A stretch of DNA of 64,000 nt from Glycomyces paridis (GTDB taxonomy: Bacteria; Actinomycetota; Actinomycetes; Mycobacteriales; Micromonosporaceae), in contig NZ_STGX01000001.1 of NCBI RefSeq assembly GCF_004912155.1, forward strand, positions 152,957 through 216,956, written 5' to 3'. The notes beneath the pieces were generated by a model. That model saw only the letters and a list, made by a program, of their open reading frames with translations. It ran no database searches and was not told the DNA's origin. Numbering within the stretch: the stretch's first letter is position 1; the number at the start of each line of letters is the position of its first letter. The position numbers were made by a program, and so were the translations under genes. This document shows positions 17,652 through 26,026 of the stretch, in pieces.

Positions 17652-18752
17652 ATGCACGCCGTTGACCGCACCAAGGACCGCCTCTGGGTGAACTGGGCGA
17701 TCACCACTGTGGAGGCCGACGCGAACCGCTCGGCCGACACGCACCTCCTGCCGTTTCCGCTCCCCCCGGAATGGGGCGTCGACCTCTATCTGAAGGACGA
17801 GTCGGCCCACCCGACCGGATCGCTCAAGCACCGCCTCGCCCGCTCGCTGTTCCTCTACGCGATCTGCAACGGCTGGATCGACGAGGGGACGCCGGTCATC
17901 GAGGCCTCCAGCGGCTCGACGGCCGTCAGCGAGGCCTACTTCGCGCGGATGCTCGGGCTGCCGTTCACCGCGGTCATGCCCGAGTCGACCAGCCCCGCCA
18001 AGATCGCCCAGATCGAGTTCTACGGCGGCAAGGCCCACCTGGTGCGCGAGGCGGCGGGCGTCTGCGCCGAGGCCGAGCGCCTCGCCGCCGAGACCGGCGG
18101 GCACTTCATGGACCAGTTCACCTACGCCGAGCGGGCCACCGACTGGCGCGGGAACAACAACATCGCCGAGAGCGTGTTCGAGCAGATGCGCCTGGAGCGC
18201 CACCCGGTCCCGACCTGGGTCGTGGTCGGGGCAGGCACCGGCGGCACCTCGGCGACCATCGGCCGGTACGTGCGCTACCGCCGGCACGCGACCCGCCTGT
18301 GCGTGGTCGACCCCGAGCACTCGGCGTTCTTCGCGGGCTGGCGCGACGGGGACGGCGCGGCCCGCGTCGACCGCGGCTCGCGGATCGAGGGGATCGGGCG
18401 CCCGAGGGTCGAGCCCTCGTTCGTGCCGGGCCTGGTCGACCGGATGGTGAAGGTGGAGGACGCGGAGTCGATCGCGTGCCTGCGCTGGGCCTCCGACCGG
18501 CTCGGGCGGCGCCTGGGCGGATCGACCGGGACGAACCTCGTGGCGGCCCTGGCGATCATCGCCGAGATGCGCGAGTGCGGCCAGGGCGGCAGCATCGTGA
18601 CCCTGCTGTGCGACTCGGGCCGGCGCTACGGCGAGACCTACTTCGACGACGACTGGGTCGCAGCCCAGGGCATCGACCTCGCCGACGCCGCCGAACGCCT
18701 CGCCCCGCTCCTCCCGGCCTTACCGGGCCGCGCGGCGGTCCCTCGGCAGTGA
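17652..18752 (+). CDS. PLP-dependent cysteine synthase-fold enzyme, possibly a Cds1-like cysteine desulfhydrase
   Basis: A 366-residue fold-type II PLP enzyme. The cofactor lysine is Lys59 in [12 protein letters not shown], the substrate loop is [12 protein letters not shown] and the phosphate-binding glycine loop is [12 protein letters not shown]. The length exceeds plain CysK/CysM by about 50 residues and the sequence pattern is closer to the actinobacterial Cds1 group, which breaks L-cysteine to pyruvate, sulfide and ammonia. The Lrp gene just upstream supports an amino-acid catabolic rather than biosynthetic role. O-acetylserine sulfhydrylase remains the alternative. A ribosome site (GGGGGG) precedes ATG 17652. 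Confidence 0.8.
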   Translation: MHAVDRTKDRLWVNWAITTVEADANRSADTHLLPFPLPPEWGVDLYLKDESAHPTGSLKHRLARSLFLYAICNGWIDEGTPVIEASSGSTAVSEAYFARMLGLPFTAVMPESTSPAKIAQIEFYGGKAHLVREAAGVCAEAERLAAETGGHFMDQFTYAERATDWRGNNNIAESVFEQMRLERHPVPTWVVVGAGTGGTSATIGRYVRYRRHATRLCVVDPEHSAFFAGWRDGDGAARVDRGSRIEGIGRPRVEPSFVPGLVDRMVKVEDAESIACLRWASDRLGRRLGGSTGTNLVAALAIIAEMRECGQGGSIVTLLCDSGRRYGETYFDDDWVAAQGIDLADAAERLAPLLPALPGRAAVPRQ

Positions 18753-18870
18753 GCCGCTTCCCATGGCGCGCTGACCGGATCGGCGCTTCACGCTTTCGGG
18801 TGACTGGCGGGCGACACGCCCGGCTTTCTGTCGGACCCCCGCGCGACGGTGGGCAGTACCTTCCCCTCTC

Positions 18871-18889
18871 GGGAGGGTGGGGGTTTGGG
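18871..18889 (+). promoter_or_regulatory. G-quadruplex motif, copy 2 of a conserved module
   Basis: GGGAGGGTGGGGGTTTGGG on the plus strand, embedded in the same flanking sequence as copy 1 (ACCTT and a C-run before, ATGG after). Confidence 0.6.
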
Positions 18890-18946
18890 ATGGTGGCGAC
18901 GGCGGGCGGATTCGTCCGGAGACCGTCCGTTCGCGACGGGGCTTGT

Positions 18947-18960
18947 GTTAGCGCTCTCAA
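18947..18960 (+). promoter_or_regulatory. CebR-like operator candidate upstream of the CE12 gene
   Basis: TGTTAGCGCTCTCA matches 11 of 14 bases of the CebR-type operator and keeps the AGCGCT core. It lies about 295 bases before the start codon. Confidence 0.4.
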
Positions 18961-19079
18961 GGGGTTACGATTCTCGCCAAATAAATCGATACTCGTGAGT
19001 ACATTGATCCCCTTGCGAAGCCCGGCACCGCCGGGGATCGCCTCCACCGCGACACGGGCGGTGGGATCCGGCGCGACTT

Positions 19080-19091
19080 TGAATCGTTTCA
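19080..19091 (+). promoter_or_regulatory. LacI-type operator shared by the two pectin genes, site 1
   Basis: TGAATCGTTTCA, a near-palindrome with a central CG as in LacI-family operators. The exact reverse complement occurs upstream of the CE12-PL11 gene at 20673-20684. Confidence 0.6.
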
Positions 19092-19138
19092 TGGCACCGG
19101 TGTCATGACACGGTTTCATGGCACTGGCTTCATGACAC
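19086..19138 (+). repeat. Two tandem 26-base direct repeats, 27-base period
   Basis: Copy 1 at 19086-19111 and copy 2 at 19113-19138 both follow GTTTCATGGCAC, Y, GG, NN, TCATGACAC and differ at only three positions. Copy 1 overlaps the LacI-type operator. Confidence 0.7.
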
Positions 19139-19191
19139 TCGTTTCGCGGCCGTCGCGCCCACCCCTCCCTCCGACCGTCTCCCTCCTCACA

Positions 19192-19229
19192 AGGGTCGCG
19201 GCGCGGCCCGCGGGCCGCGCCGCGACCCT
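19192..19229. repeat. 38-bp perfect palindrome in the CE12 leader
   Basis: Nineteen bases (AGGGTCGCGGCGCGGCCCG) are followed with no spacer by their exact reverse complement. It ends 25 bases before the ATG at 19255 and would form a very stable hairpin in the mRNA, or a terminator. Confidence 0.75.
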
Positions 19230-19254
19230 CACCATCGAGCACTGGAGTCCCCCG

Positions 19255-20508
19255 ATGCGACAACCGAATCGACCGAACCCGTTCGACGCCAAACTCACCC
19301 GCCGCTCCCTCGGTGCGCTCGCCGGGATCGGCGCCGGCCTCGCGGCCGGCGGCCTCCTCGGCGCGGGCGCCGCGAGTGCCGCCTTCACCCCCGGCACCTG
19401 GTACCACCTCCAGTCCCGCTACTCGGGCCTCGTCCTGGAGATCGCCGGGTCCTCGACCGCCAACGCCGCCAAGCTCGTCCAGGGCAACCGCACCTACGCG
19501 AACAACCAGCAGTTCCGCTTCGTCGACGCCGGCGGCGGCTACTACCGCATCGAGGTCCGCCACTCCGGCCAGGTCCTCGACGTCTACGGCAAGTCCACCG
19601 CCAACGGCGCCGACGTCATCCAGTACCCCTCCAACGGCCAGACCAACCAGCAGTGGCAGGTCATCGACGACGGCACCTGGCTGCGGTTCGTCAACCGCAA
19701 CTCCGGCAAGGCCCTCGACGTGTGGGAGTGGAGCATCGGCCTGGGCTCGCGCCTGTCCCAGTACGACTCCACCGCGGGGATCAACCAGCAGTGGAAGCTC
19801 GTCCCGGCCGGCGCCGCGCCCGCATCGGGGAACCCCACGATCTACATCGCCTCCGACTCCACCGCCCAGACCTACAACTCCTCGGTGTACCCGATGACCG
19901 GCTGGGGCCAGCGCCTCGGCGGCTGGACGGACGCCAACACGACCGTCGCCAACCACGCCATCGGCGGCCGCTCCTCGCGCTCCTTCATCGAACAGGGGCG
20001 CCTGACGACGATCCTCAACGCGATCCAACCGGGCGACTACCTCTTCGTCCAGTTCGGGCACAACGACGCGAGCACCGGCAACCCCGAGCGCTACACCTCC
20101 CCGGCCGACTACAAGATGTACCTGCGCGACCACTACATGGCCGGGGCCACGGCCAGGGGCGCGACCCCGGTGCTGCTCACGCCGATCAACCGCCTCGACT
20201 ACAACTCCTCGGGCCAGTTCAACGAGTCGTTCGCGACCTACGCCGACAAGGTCCACGAGCTGGTGGCCGAGACCGGTGTGGCGCTCATCGACCTCGGTGC
20301 CCGCTCGCGCGCCTACCTCAACGCGATCACTCCGGCGCGGGCCCAGTCGCAGGTGTTCATGCACCTCGCGGCCGGGGCGTACCCGGCCTACCCGGACGGC
20401 CTGGCCGACTCGACCCACTTCCAGGACTTCGGCGCGAACCAGATGGCGCGCCTGGTGTCCGAGGGCGCGAAGGCCCTCGGCGGGAACCTCGGCGCGCACG
20501 TGCGCTGA
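19255..20508 (+). CDS. Secreted ricin-B-lectin / rhamnogalacturonan acetylesterase (CE12-like SGNH hydrolase)
   Basis: A 417-residue protein with an N-terminal signal resembling a Tat leader (LTRRSLGAL followed by an Ala/Gly hydrophobic stretch ending GAASA), a RICIN/CBM13 beta-trefoil (about residues 42-190, with QQFRF and NQQWQV repeats) and a CE12-type SGNH esterase (about 198-417). Catalytic blocks are IASDSTAQTY with the nucleophilic Ser, the FGHND Asn block and DSTHFQDFGANQMA with Asp/His. The enzyme should remove acetyl groups from rhamnogalacturonan I. The esterase domain closely matches the first domain of the following gene, so the two probably cooperate in pectin breakdown. ATG 19255 has a GGAG ribosome site. 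Confidence 0.88.
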   Translation: MRQPNRPNPFDAKLTRRSLGALAGIGAGLAAGGLLGAGAASAAFTPGTWYHLQSRYSGLVLEIAGSSTANAAKLVQGNRTYANNQQFRFVDAGGGYYRIEVRHSGQVLDVYGKSTANGADVIQYPSNGQTNQQWQVIDDGTWLRFVNRNSGKALDVWEWSIGLGSRLSQYDSTAGINQQWKLVPAGAAPASGNPTIYIASDSTAQTYNSSVYPMTGWGQRLGGWTDANTTVANHAIGGRSSRSFIEQGRLTTILNAIQPGDYLFVQFGHNDASTGNPERYTSPADYKMYLRDHYMAGATARGATPVLLTPINRLDYNSSGQFNESFATYADKVHELVAETGVALIDLGARSRAYLNAITPARAQSQVFMHLAAGAYPAYPDGLADSTHFQDFGANQMARLVSEGAKALGGNLGAHVR

Positions 20509-20513
20509 CGGCA

Positions 20514-20551
20514 CCGGGATCGCGGGCGGTCCTTCGGGCCCGCGATCCCGG
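20514..20551 (+). terminator. Terminator of the ricin-CE12 gene
   Basis: A perfect 14-bp stem (CCGGGATCGCGGGC at 20514-20527, complement at 20538-20551) with a ten-base loop, starting six bases after the stop. Confidence 0.7.
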
Positions 20552-20672
20552 CACGGAATCCCTCGGAACCGCGCATCGGATGCCACACGTATCGACATGC
20601 ATTGACTTTTCCTGCACGCGCAGGTACCGTCCTCTCAGCAGAAACCGCTTGCTCGGCGATCAATCCCGAGAT

Positions 20673-20684
20673 TGAAACGATTCA
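20673..20684 (+). promoter_or_regulatory. LacI-type operator shared by the two pectin genes, site 2
   Basis: TGAAACGATTCA, the exact reverse complement of the site at 19080-19091, 46 bases before the start codon. Confidence 0.6.
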
Positions 20685-20730
20685 CTCACGATCGCCGGAT
20701 TAGTCCCCTCCTCTCACCCCGGAAGTGAAC

Positions 20731-23700
20731 ATGAGGCCAATGACTCCTCCACCCCCTCGCCTGCGCCGCTCCCTCGCGGTGCTCGCGGCCGGGGCGACCG
20801 CGCTCGCGGGCGTCCTCACCGCGGGCGCCCCCGCCCAGGCCCAGGACGACGCCATCACCGTCTACCTCGCGTCCGACTCCACCGTCCAGACCTACGACCC
20901 CTACTACGAGCCGCAGGCCGGCTGGGGCCAGGTCCTCGACCGGTACTTCGACGAGAACGTCACGATCGCCAACCACGCGATCGGCGGGCGCTCCTCGCGC
21001 TCGTTCGTCGAGCAGGGCCGCCTCGACGCGATCCTCGACGAGATCCAGCCGGGCGACTACCTCTTCGTCCAATTCGGGCACAACGACGCCACCGTCTCGG
21101 TCCCCGAGCGGTACACCTCGCCCGAGGACTACAAGACCTACCTGCGCGACCACTACATCGCGGGCGCGATCGAGAAGGGCGCCGTGCCGGTCCTCGTGAC
21201 CCCGGTGTCGCGCCGCAGCTTCAACGCCGACACCGGCGAGTTCAACACCTCCTTCCCCGAGTACGTCGAGAAGGTCTACGAGCTCCACGAGGAGACCGGC
21301 GTCGCGATGGTCGACCTCTCGGCCTCCTCACGCGCCTACCTGAACGAGATCGGGCCTGAAGAGGCCAAGTCGGTGTTCCTGCACGTCCCGGCCGGGGTCT
21401 ACCCGAACCGGCCGAACGGCACCGCGGACGACACGCACTTCCAGGAGTACGGCGCCATCCAGATGGCCCGCCTGGTCGCCGAGGAGACCGCGACGCTCGG
21501 GCTTCCCCTGAGCGATCACGTGGTCGACGTCGCGCCCCCGGCCGACGTCCCGGCGGCGCCGACCGGCGTCACCGCGGCCACCGTCGCCAACGCGAGCATC
21601 ACCCTCAACTGGGCCGACCAGGACGACGCGGACATCTACCGCGTCTACGTGCGCGAGCCCGGCGGCGAATGGCGCCTGGGCACCACCTCGACCGCGGGCG
21701 TCGGCCGCGTCGCGGGCCTGGCCGAGGAGACCGCCTACGAGTTCGCCGTCACCGCCGTCAACGGCAAGGGCGAATCGGCCTATTCGGACACCCTCGCGGT
21801 CGCGACCGCGACCGCCGGGTTCAAGTTCGACTTCGGGCCCGCGAGCCAGACCGTGGCCCCCGGTTACACCGAGGTCAACCGCGGCACCGTCTACGACGCC
21901 GACAAGGGCTACGGCTTCACCACCGACATGACGAGCGCGATCGACCGCGACCGAGGCAACGCCGAGGACCCGCTGGGCTCGGACTTCGTCGCCTGGTTCG
22001 GCGGCTCGTACGACTTCGCGGTCGACGTCGCCGACGGCCTCTACAGCGCCCGCGTGTTCGTCGGCGACTACCTCGGCTCCGCGCGGACCAACGTGGCCTT
22101 CGAAGGGGTCGGCTACGGCGCCGCGAACGCGGGGTCGAAGTCCATCCTCGCCAAGGACTTCGAGGGGATCGTGGTCGAGGACGGCCAGCTGAACGTCAAC
22201 ATCACCGGCCAGACCGGCCACCTGAACGGCCTCGAACTCACCCGGATCGGCGACGCGCCCGGCTCCGGCGACGGCCCCGACGAGCCGTGCGCCGACTGCG
22301 CCGAGCAGATCGAGAGCCTCGACCGCGCGCCCGTGGCCGTGGCCGTCGACGGCGGCAACTTCCTGAGCTGGCGCAGCCTCGCGAACGACCCCGAGGGCCT
22401 CGCCTTCAACGTCTACCGCGACGGCCGCCTCATCACCCCCGAACCGACGCAGCTGACGAACCTCACCGACCAGGGCGGCACCGCGAACGCGACCTACTGG
22501 GTCGCCACGGTCGCCGACGGCGTCGAGACCGGCTACACCGCGGCCTTCGAGGTCTGGGACGACCAGTTCATCGACATCGACATGGAGCGCCCCGAGGGCG
22601 GCACCACGCCCGACGGCGTCGCCTACACCTACGCGCCGACCGACGCCACCACGGCCGACCTCGACGGCGACGGCGTCTTCGAGCTCGTCCAGAAGTGGGA
22701 TCCGTCGAACGCGAAGGACAACTCCCACAACGGCTACACCGGGAACGTCTACGTCGACGCCTACACGCTGAGCGGCGAACTGCTGTGGCGCGTCGACCTC
22801 GGCCGCAACATCCGCGCCGGGGCCCACTACACCCAGCTGGTCGCCTACGACCTCGACTCGGACGGCCGCGCCGAGGTCGCCCTCAAGACCGCCGACGGCA
22901 CCGTCGACGGCGTCGGCACCGTGATCGGCGACCCCGACGCGGACTACCGCAACGAGACCGGCCGCATCCTCGACGGCCCGGAGTTCCTCACGATCTTCAA
23001 CGGCCAGACCGGCGCCGCCATGGAGACCGTGGACTTCTCGCCCGAGCGCGGCGACATCTGCCAGTGGGGCGACTGCTACGGCAACCGCGGCGACCGCCTC
23101 ATGGCCGCCGTCGCCTACCTCGACGGCGTGCACCCCTCGCTCATCACCAACCGCGGCATCTACGCCAAGACCGAGATCACCGCCTGGAACTGGGACGGCG
23201 ACAACCTGCCGCAGCTGTGGTCCTTCAGCTCCGACAGCTGGGGCGGCGCCTACACCGGCCAGGGCAACCACCAGATGTCCGTCGCCGACACCGACGGCGA
23301 CGGCCGCGACGAGATCGTCTTCGGCGCCATGACGATCAACGACGACGGCACCCCGCTGTACTCCACCGGCCTCGGCCACGGCGACGCGCTCCACGTCTCG
23401 GACTTCGACCCCTCGAACGAGGGCCTGGAGATCTTCAGCCCCTTCGAGTGCATGAGCTGCTCGGGCAACCGCGCCGGCGCCTTCCGCGACGCCGACACGG
23501 GCGACGTGCTCTGGTCGATCCCGGGCACCCGCGACACCGGCCGCGGCGCCTGCGGCGACATCGACCCCGCCTACCCCGGGGCCGAGTGCTGGGCGGCCTC
23601 CGCGACGGGCGCGTGGAACTCCCGCGAAGGCGAGCTCCACGCCGCCGACGGCACACTCATCTCCACCTCGATCCCCTCGGCGAACTCGATGATCTGGTGG

Positions 23701-24531
23701 GACGGCGACCTCGGCCGCGAGATCTTCGACCACGAGTTCGACGAGCCGAACTACGTGCCGATCTACCCGTTCATCGCCGAATGGGACCCGGAGACGGGCA
23801 CCCAGTCGGAGATCTTCACCCCCGAAGGGGTGCAGACCAGCAACGGCACCAAGGGCAACCCGGTCCTCACCGCCGACCTGCTCGGCGACTGGCGCGAGGA
23901 GGTGATCCTGCGCAAGGAGTCCAACGACGGCGTGCGCCTGTTCACCACCACCATCGCCTCCGATTACGCCCTGCCGACGCTGATGAACGACCCGCAGTAC
24001 CGCCTCGCGGTCTCCTGGCAGAACGTCTCGTACAACCAGCCGCCGTGGCCGAGCTACTTCCTCGGCTACGACATGGCGACCCCCGAGTACCAGACCGTGA
24101 CCTACGGCCCGGCCCGCGACGCCGCGGACGCGCCCTACGCCGCGGCGTCCTGCTCGGTCGACTACGATGTGGTCGCCGACTGGGGCTCGGGCTTCGTCGT
24201 CCAGATCAAGGTCACCAACACCGGTGACACCGCGATCGGCGAATGGGACCTCGCCTGGAGGTCCGGCGGCGTCGAGTCCGTCCTGCACGCCTGGGGCGGC
24301 GACATCGCCGCCGACGGCGACGCCATGGTCGCCGACCCGGCCTTCTGGAACTTCCCGCTCAAACCGGGCCACACGAAGCAGATCGGCTTCCAAGGCACCG
24401 GCGACCCCCACGACCCCGGCATGTTCCTCATGAACGGCCAGGTCTGCGCGGCCGCGTCGCGAGAGTGCCGATCACCACCGGGGGTCCGGGCGCTCAGGCG
24501 TCCGGGCCCTCGGTTCGTTCGCGGTGCTTGA
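20731..24531 (+). CDS. Multidomain pectinase: CE12 esterase, Fn3, malectin-like, PL11 rhamnogalacturonan lyase, CBM2
   Basis: A 1266-residue secreted protein. In order: signal peptide (to about residue 35, ending PAQAQ), CE12 rhamnogalacturonan acetylesterase (about 38-270; ASDSTVQTY, FGHND, DDTHFQEYG), fibronectin type III (about 275-365), malectin-like carbohydrate module (about 368-510; FKFDFGPASQTVAPGYTEVN), PL11 rhamnogalacturonan lyase (about 530-1140; FNVYRDG, DLDGDGVFELVQKWDPSNAK, ADTDGDGRDEIV) and a C-terminal CBM2 (from CSVDYDVVADWGSGF). It couples deacetylation to cleavage of the rhamnogalacturonan I backbone in one chain. The ATG at 20731 has GGAAG upstream. The last about 23 residues (RECRSPPGVRAL and on) run past the normal end of a CBM2 into the convergent gene, suggesting a lost stop or a frameshift near 24455. 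Confidence 0.9.
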   Translation: MRPMTPPPPRLRRSLAVLAAGATALAGVLTAGAPAQAQDDAITVYLASDSTVQTYDPYYEPQAGWGQVLDRYFDENVTIANHAIGGRSSRSFVEQGRLDAILDEIQPGDYLFVQFGHNDATVSVPERYTSPEDYKTYLRDHYIAGAIEKGAVPVLVTPVSRRSFNADTGEFNTSFPEYVEKVYELHEETGVAMVDLSASSRAYLNEIGPEEAKSVFLHVPAGVYPNRPNGTADDTHFQEYGAIQMARLVAEETATLGLPLSDHVVDVAPPADVPAAPTGVTAATVANASITLNWADQDDADIYRVYVREPGGEWRLGTTSTAGVGRVAGLAEETAYEFAVTAVNGKGESAYSDTLAVATATAGFKFDFGPASQTVAPGYTEVNRGTVYDADKGYGFTTDMTSAIDRDRGNAEDPLGSDFVAWFGGSYDFAVDVADGLYSARVFVGDYLGSARTNVAFEGVGYGAANAGSKSILAKDFEGIVVEDGQLNVNITGQTGHLNGLELTRIGDAPGSGDGPDEPCADCAEQIESLDRAPVAVAVDGGNFLSWRSLANDPEGLAFNVYRDGRLITPEPTQLTNLTDQGGTANATYWVATVADGVETGYTAAFEVWDDQFIDIDMERPEGGTTPDGVAYTYAPTDATTADLDGDGVFELVQKWDPSNAKDNSHNGYTGNVYVDAYTLSGELLWRVDLGRNIRAGAHYTQLVAYDLDSDGRAEVALKTADGTVDGVGTVIGDPDADYRNETGRILDGPEFLTIFNGQTGAAMETVDFSPERGDICQWGDCYGNRGDRLMAAVAYLDGVHPSLITNRGIYAKTEITAWNWDGDNLPQLWSFSSDSWGGAYTGQGNHQMSVADTDGDGRDEIVFGAMTINDDGTPLYSTGLGHGDALHVSDFDPSNEGLEIFSPFECMSCSGNRAGAFRDADTGDVLWSIPGTRDTGRGACGDIDPAYPGAECWAASATGAWNSREGELHAADGTLISTSIPSANSMIWWDGDLGREIFDHEFDEPNYVPIYPFIAEWDPETGTQSEIFTPEGVQTSNGTKGNPVLTADLLGDWREEVILRKESNDGVRLFTTTIASDYALPTLMNDPQYRLAVSWQNVSYNQPPWPSYFLGYDMATPEYQTVTYGPARDAADAPYAAASCSVDYDVVADWGSGFVVQIKVTNTGDTAIGEWDLAWRSGGVESVLHAWGGDIAADGDAMVADPAFWNFPLKPGHTKQIGFQGTGDPHDPGMFLMNGQVCAAASRECRSPPGVRALRRPGPRFVRGA

Positions 24532-25432
24532 AGAGGCGGCCGACGCCGTTGGGGATGGCGGCCCGCTCGTAGAGGTCGATGGCGCGGCCGCGCAGGGAGG
24601 TGGCGGTCCAGGAGGCGGCGAGCAGGAGCATGACGTTGAAGAGGTAGAGGAACACGAGGAGGCCGACGGCGGTGGTCACCGCCTGGTAGGCGGGGCGGTC
24701 GGAGACCTGGAGGACGTAGAGGCGCCCGACGGTCTTGAGCAGCTCCATGCCGATGGAGACGGCCAGGGAGGCCCAGACGACGCGTCGCAGGGGCATGACG
24801 ACGCGGGGGAGGGCTTGGAGGAGCACGGCGGCCAGGAGCGCGTTCGCGACCAGGCCGACGAGGACCGAGACGGAGCGGACCACGAGCGCCATGTTCCCGG
24901 TGACCTCGTCGAGGTCGAGCCAGGCGAGGACGACCTCGGCGCCGGCGGTCGCGCCGATCGTGATGAGCAGCAGCAGCGAGATTCCCAGCAGGATGCCCAG
25001 GTCGATGATCCACCGCAGGATCGGGTTCCCCGGCTGGGCGTCGAGGTCCCAGATCTGGCGGATCGCTGCCCGCACCGACTGCACCCACGCGACCCCGGCC
25101 ACCACCAGCGCGACCGCCGCGAAGATCGTCACCGACTTGCGCGAGCTCTCCAGGACCCCGATGTCGATGACCGGCAGGTTGGTCGACAGCCAGCCCTCGA
25201 CCGAGTCGTAGATCTCGGGGATGTTGAGCAGGAACCCGAAGATCGCCAGGGCCAGCAGCGACATGGAGAAGGCCGCGAAGAACGCGTAGTAGGAGATGGC
25301 GGCGGCGAGCTGGCCGCCGTGGACCTCGAAGTAGCGTTCCTGCGCGCGCCAGGAGTGGTCCACGAGGTTGGACCGCTTCCGGGCCCCCAGGAGCACGCGG
25401 TCCCACCAGGCCCCAAGGTCGGGGAACTTCAC
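24494..25432 (-). CDS. YihY/BrkB family membrane protein
   Basis: A 312-residue inner-membrane protein with six predicted helices and the family landmarks AISYYAFFAAFSMSLLALAI in the first helix and VQSVRAAIRQIWDLD. It resembles the YhjD/YihY/virulence-factor BrkB family, proposed to be transporters or flippases; no firm biochemical role is known. The cytoplasmic C-terminal tail is basic then acidic. The start is a GTG at 25432. Its 3' end overlaps the convergent pectinase ORF by 38 bases, a result of that ORF's run-on tail. Confidence 0.85.
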   Translation of the reverse strand: MKFPDLGAWWDRVLLGARKRSNLVDHSWRAQERYFEVHGGQLAAAISYYAFFAAFSMSLLALAIFGFLLNIPEIYDSVEGWLSTNLPVIDIGVLESSRKSVTIFAAVALVVAGVAWVQSVRAAIRQIWDLDAQPGNPILRWIIDLGILLGISLLLLITIGATAGAEVVLAWLDLDEVTGNMALVVRSVSVLVGLVANALLAAVLLQALPRVVMPLRRVVWASLAVSIGMELLKTVGRLYVLQVSDRPAYQAVTTAVGLLVFLYLFNVMLLLAASWTATSLRGRAIDLYERAAIPNGVGRLFKHRERTEGPDA

Positions 25433-25477
25433 GCTCCGATTCTGGCAGAGCCGCGCCGCCGCCGAGGGCCCGACGCG

Positions 25478-25939
25478 TCAGGCGCCGCGGATGACCCAGG
25501 CGTCAGGGTCCTCCAGGAGCTTGGTGACCGAGGTGGGGAGGTCGTCGGCGGCGACCGCCGCGAGCGAGACCGACTCCAGGATGTTCCGCTCCGAGACGCG
25601 CAGCGCGATCCACACGTTCGTCAGCGCCGCGGCCGTCCCCGCGTAGGTGACCTCCTCGGGGCGCTCCCCGCGGACGCCCACGAGCGGGCCGTCCACGGCC
25701 CGGATGACGTCGGCGAGGCTGATCCGGTCGCCGGGTCGCGCGAGCTGGTGGCCGCCCTCGGAGCCGCGCTTGGAGGTCGCGATGCCCCCGCGCCGCAGTT
25801 GGAGCAGGATCGATTCGAGGAACTTGCGGGGGATGCCCTGGTCCTCGGCGATCTGCTCGGCCGACACCCATCGATCGCCGTATCCGGCGAGCGCCACCGC
25901 GGCTCGCAGTGCGTAGTCGACGCGGGCGGACAGGCGCAT
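25478..25939 (-). CDS. Rrf2 family regulator lacking cluster cysteines
   Basis: A 153-residue winged-helix regulator beginning MRLSARVDYALRAAVALA, the standard Rrf2 N-terminus, with the wing region KRGSEGGHQLARP and the ISLADVIRAVDGPL segment. It contains no cysteine, so unlike IscR or NsrR it cannot bind an iron-sulfur cluster and must sense something else, as CymR-like members do. The ATG at 25939 follows GGAG; the in-frame extension to 26008 is not family-like. It stands between yihY and a GntR gene on the same strand; no target is evident. Confidence 0.85.
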   Translation of the reverse strand: MRLSARVDYALRAAVALAGYGDRWVSAEQIAEDQGIPRKFLESILLQLRRGGIATSKRGSEGGHQLARPGDRISLADVIRAVDGPLVGVRGERPEEVTYAGTAAALTNVWIALRVSERNILESVSLAAVAADDLPTSVTKLLEDPDAWVIRGA

Positions 25940-26026
25940 GAGGACTCCATTCAGATCGACGCCGCAAGGGGCGGCACTGTCGACTCTATCTCCCGCAGGC
26001 GCCGTCATCCGAGGCTCGGGCCGCGC

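Larger units (their letters stand above)
18753..19254. other. Long, structured leader of the ricin-lectin/CE12 gene
   Basis: About 500 bases without a gene but unusually full of signals: a short stem (18808-18822), a G-quadruplex module (18870-18893), a LacI-type site (18947-18960), a second LacI-type site (19080-19091), a 27-bp-period tandem repeat (19086-19138) and a 38-bp perfect palindrome (19192-19229). Confidence 0.6.

Noticed and set aside
21328-24411. A 1027-codon ORF opposite the pectinase gene
   Set aside because: Antisense frame of a strongly supported multidomain gene; composition is Val/Gly/Asp-rich as in other shadows.
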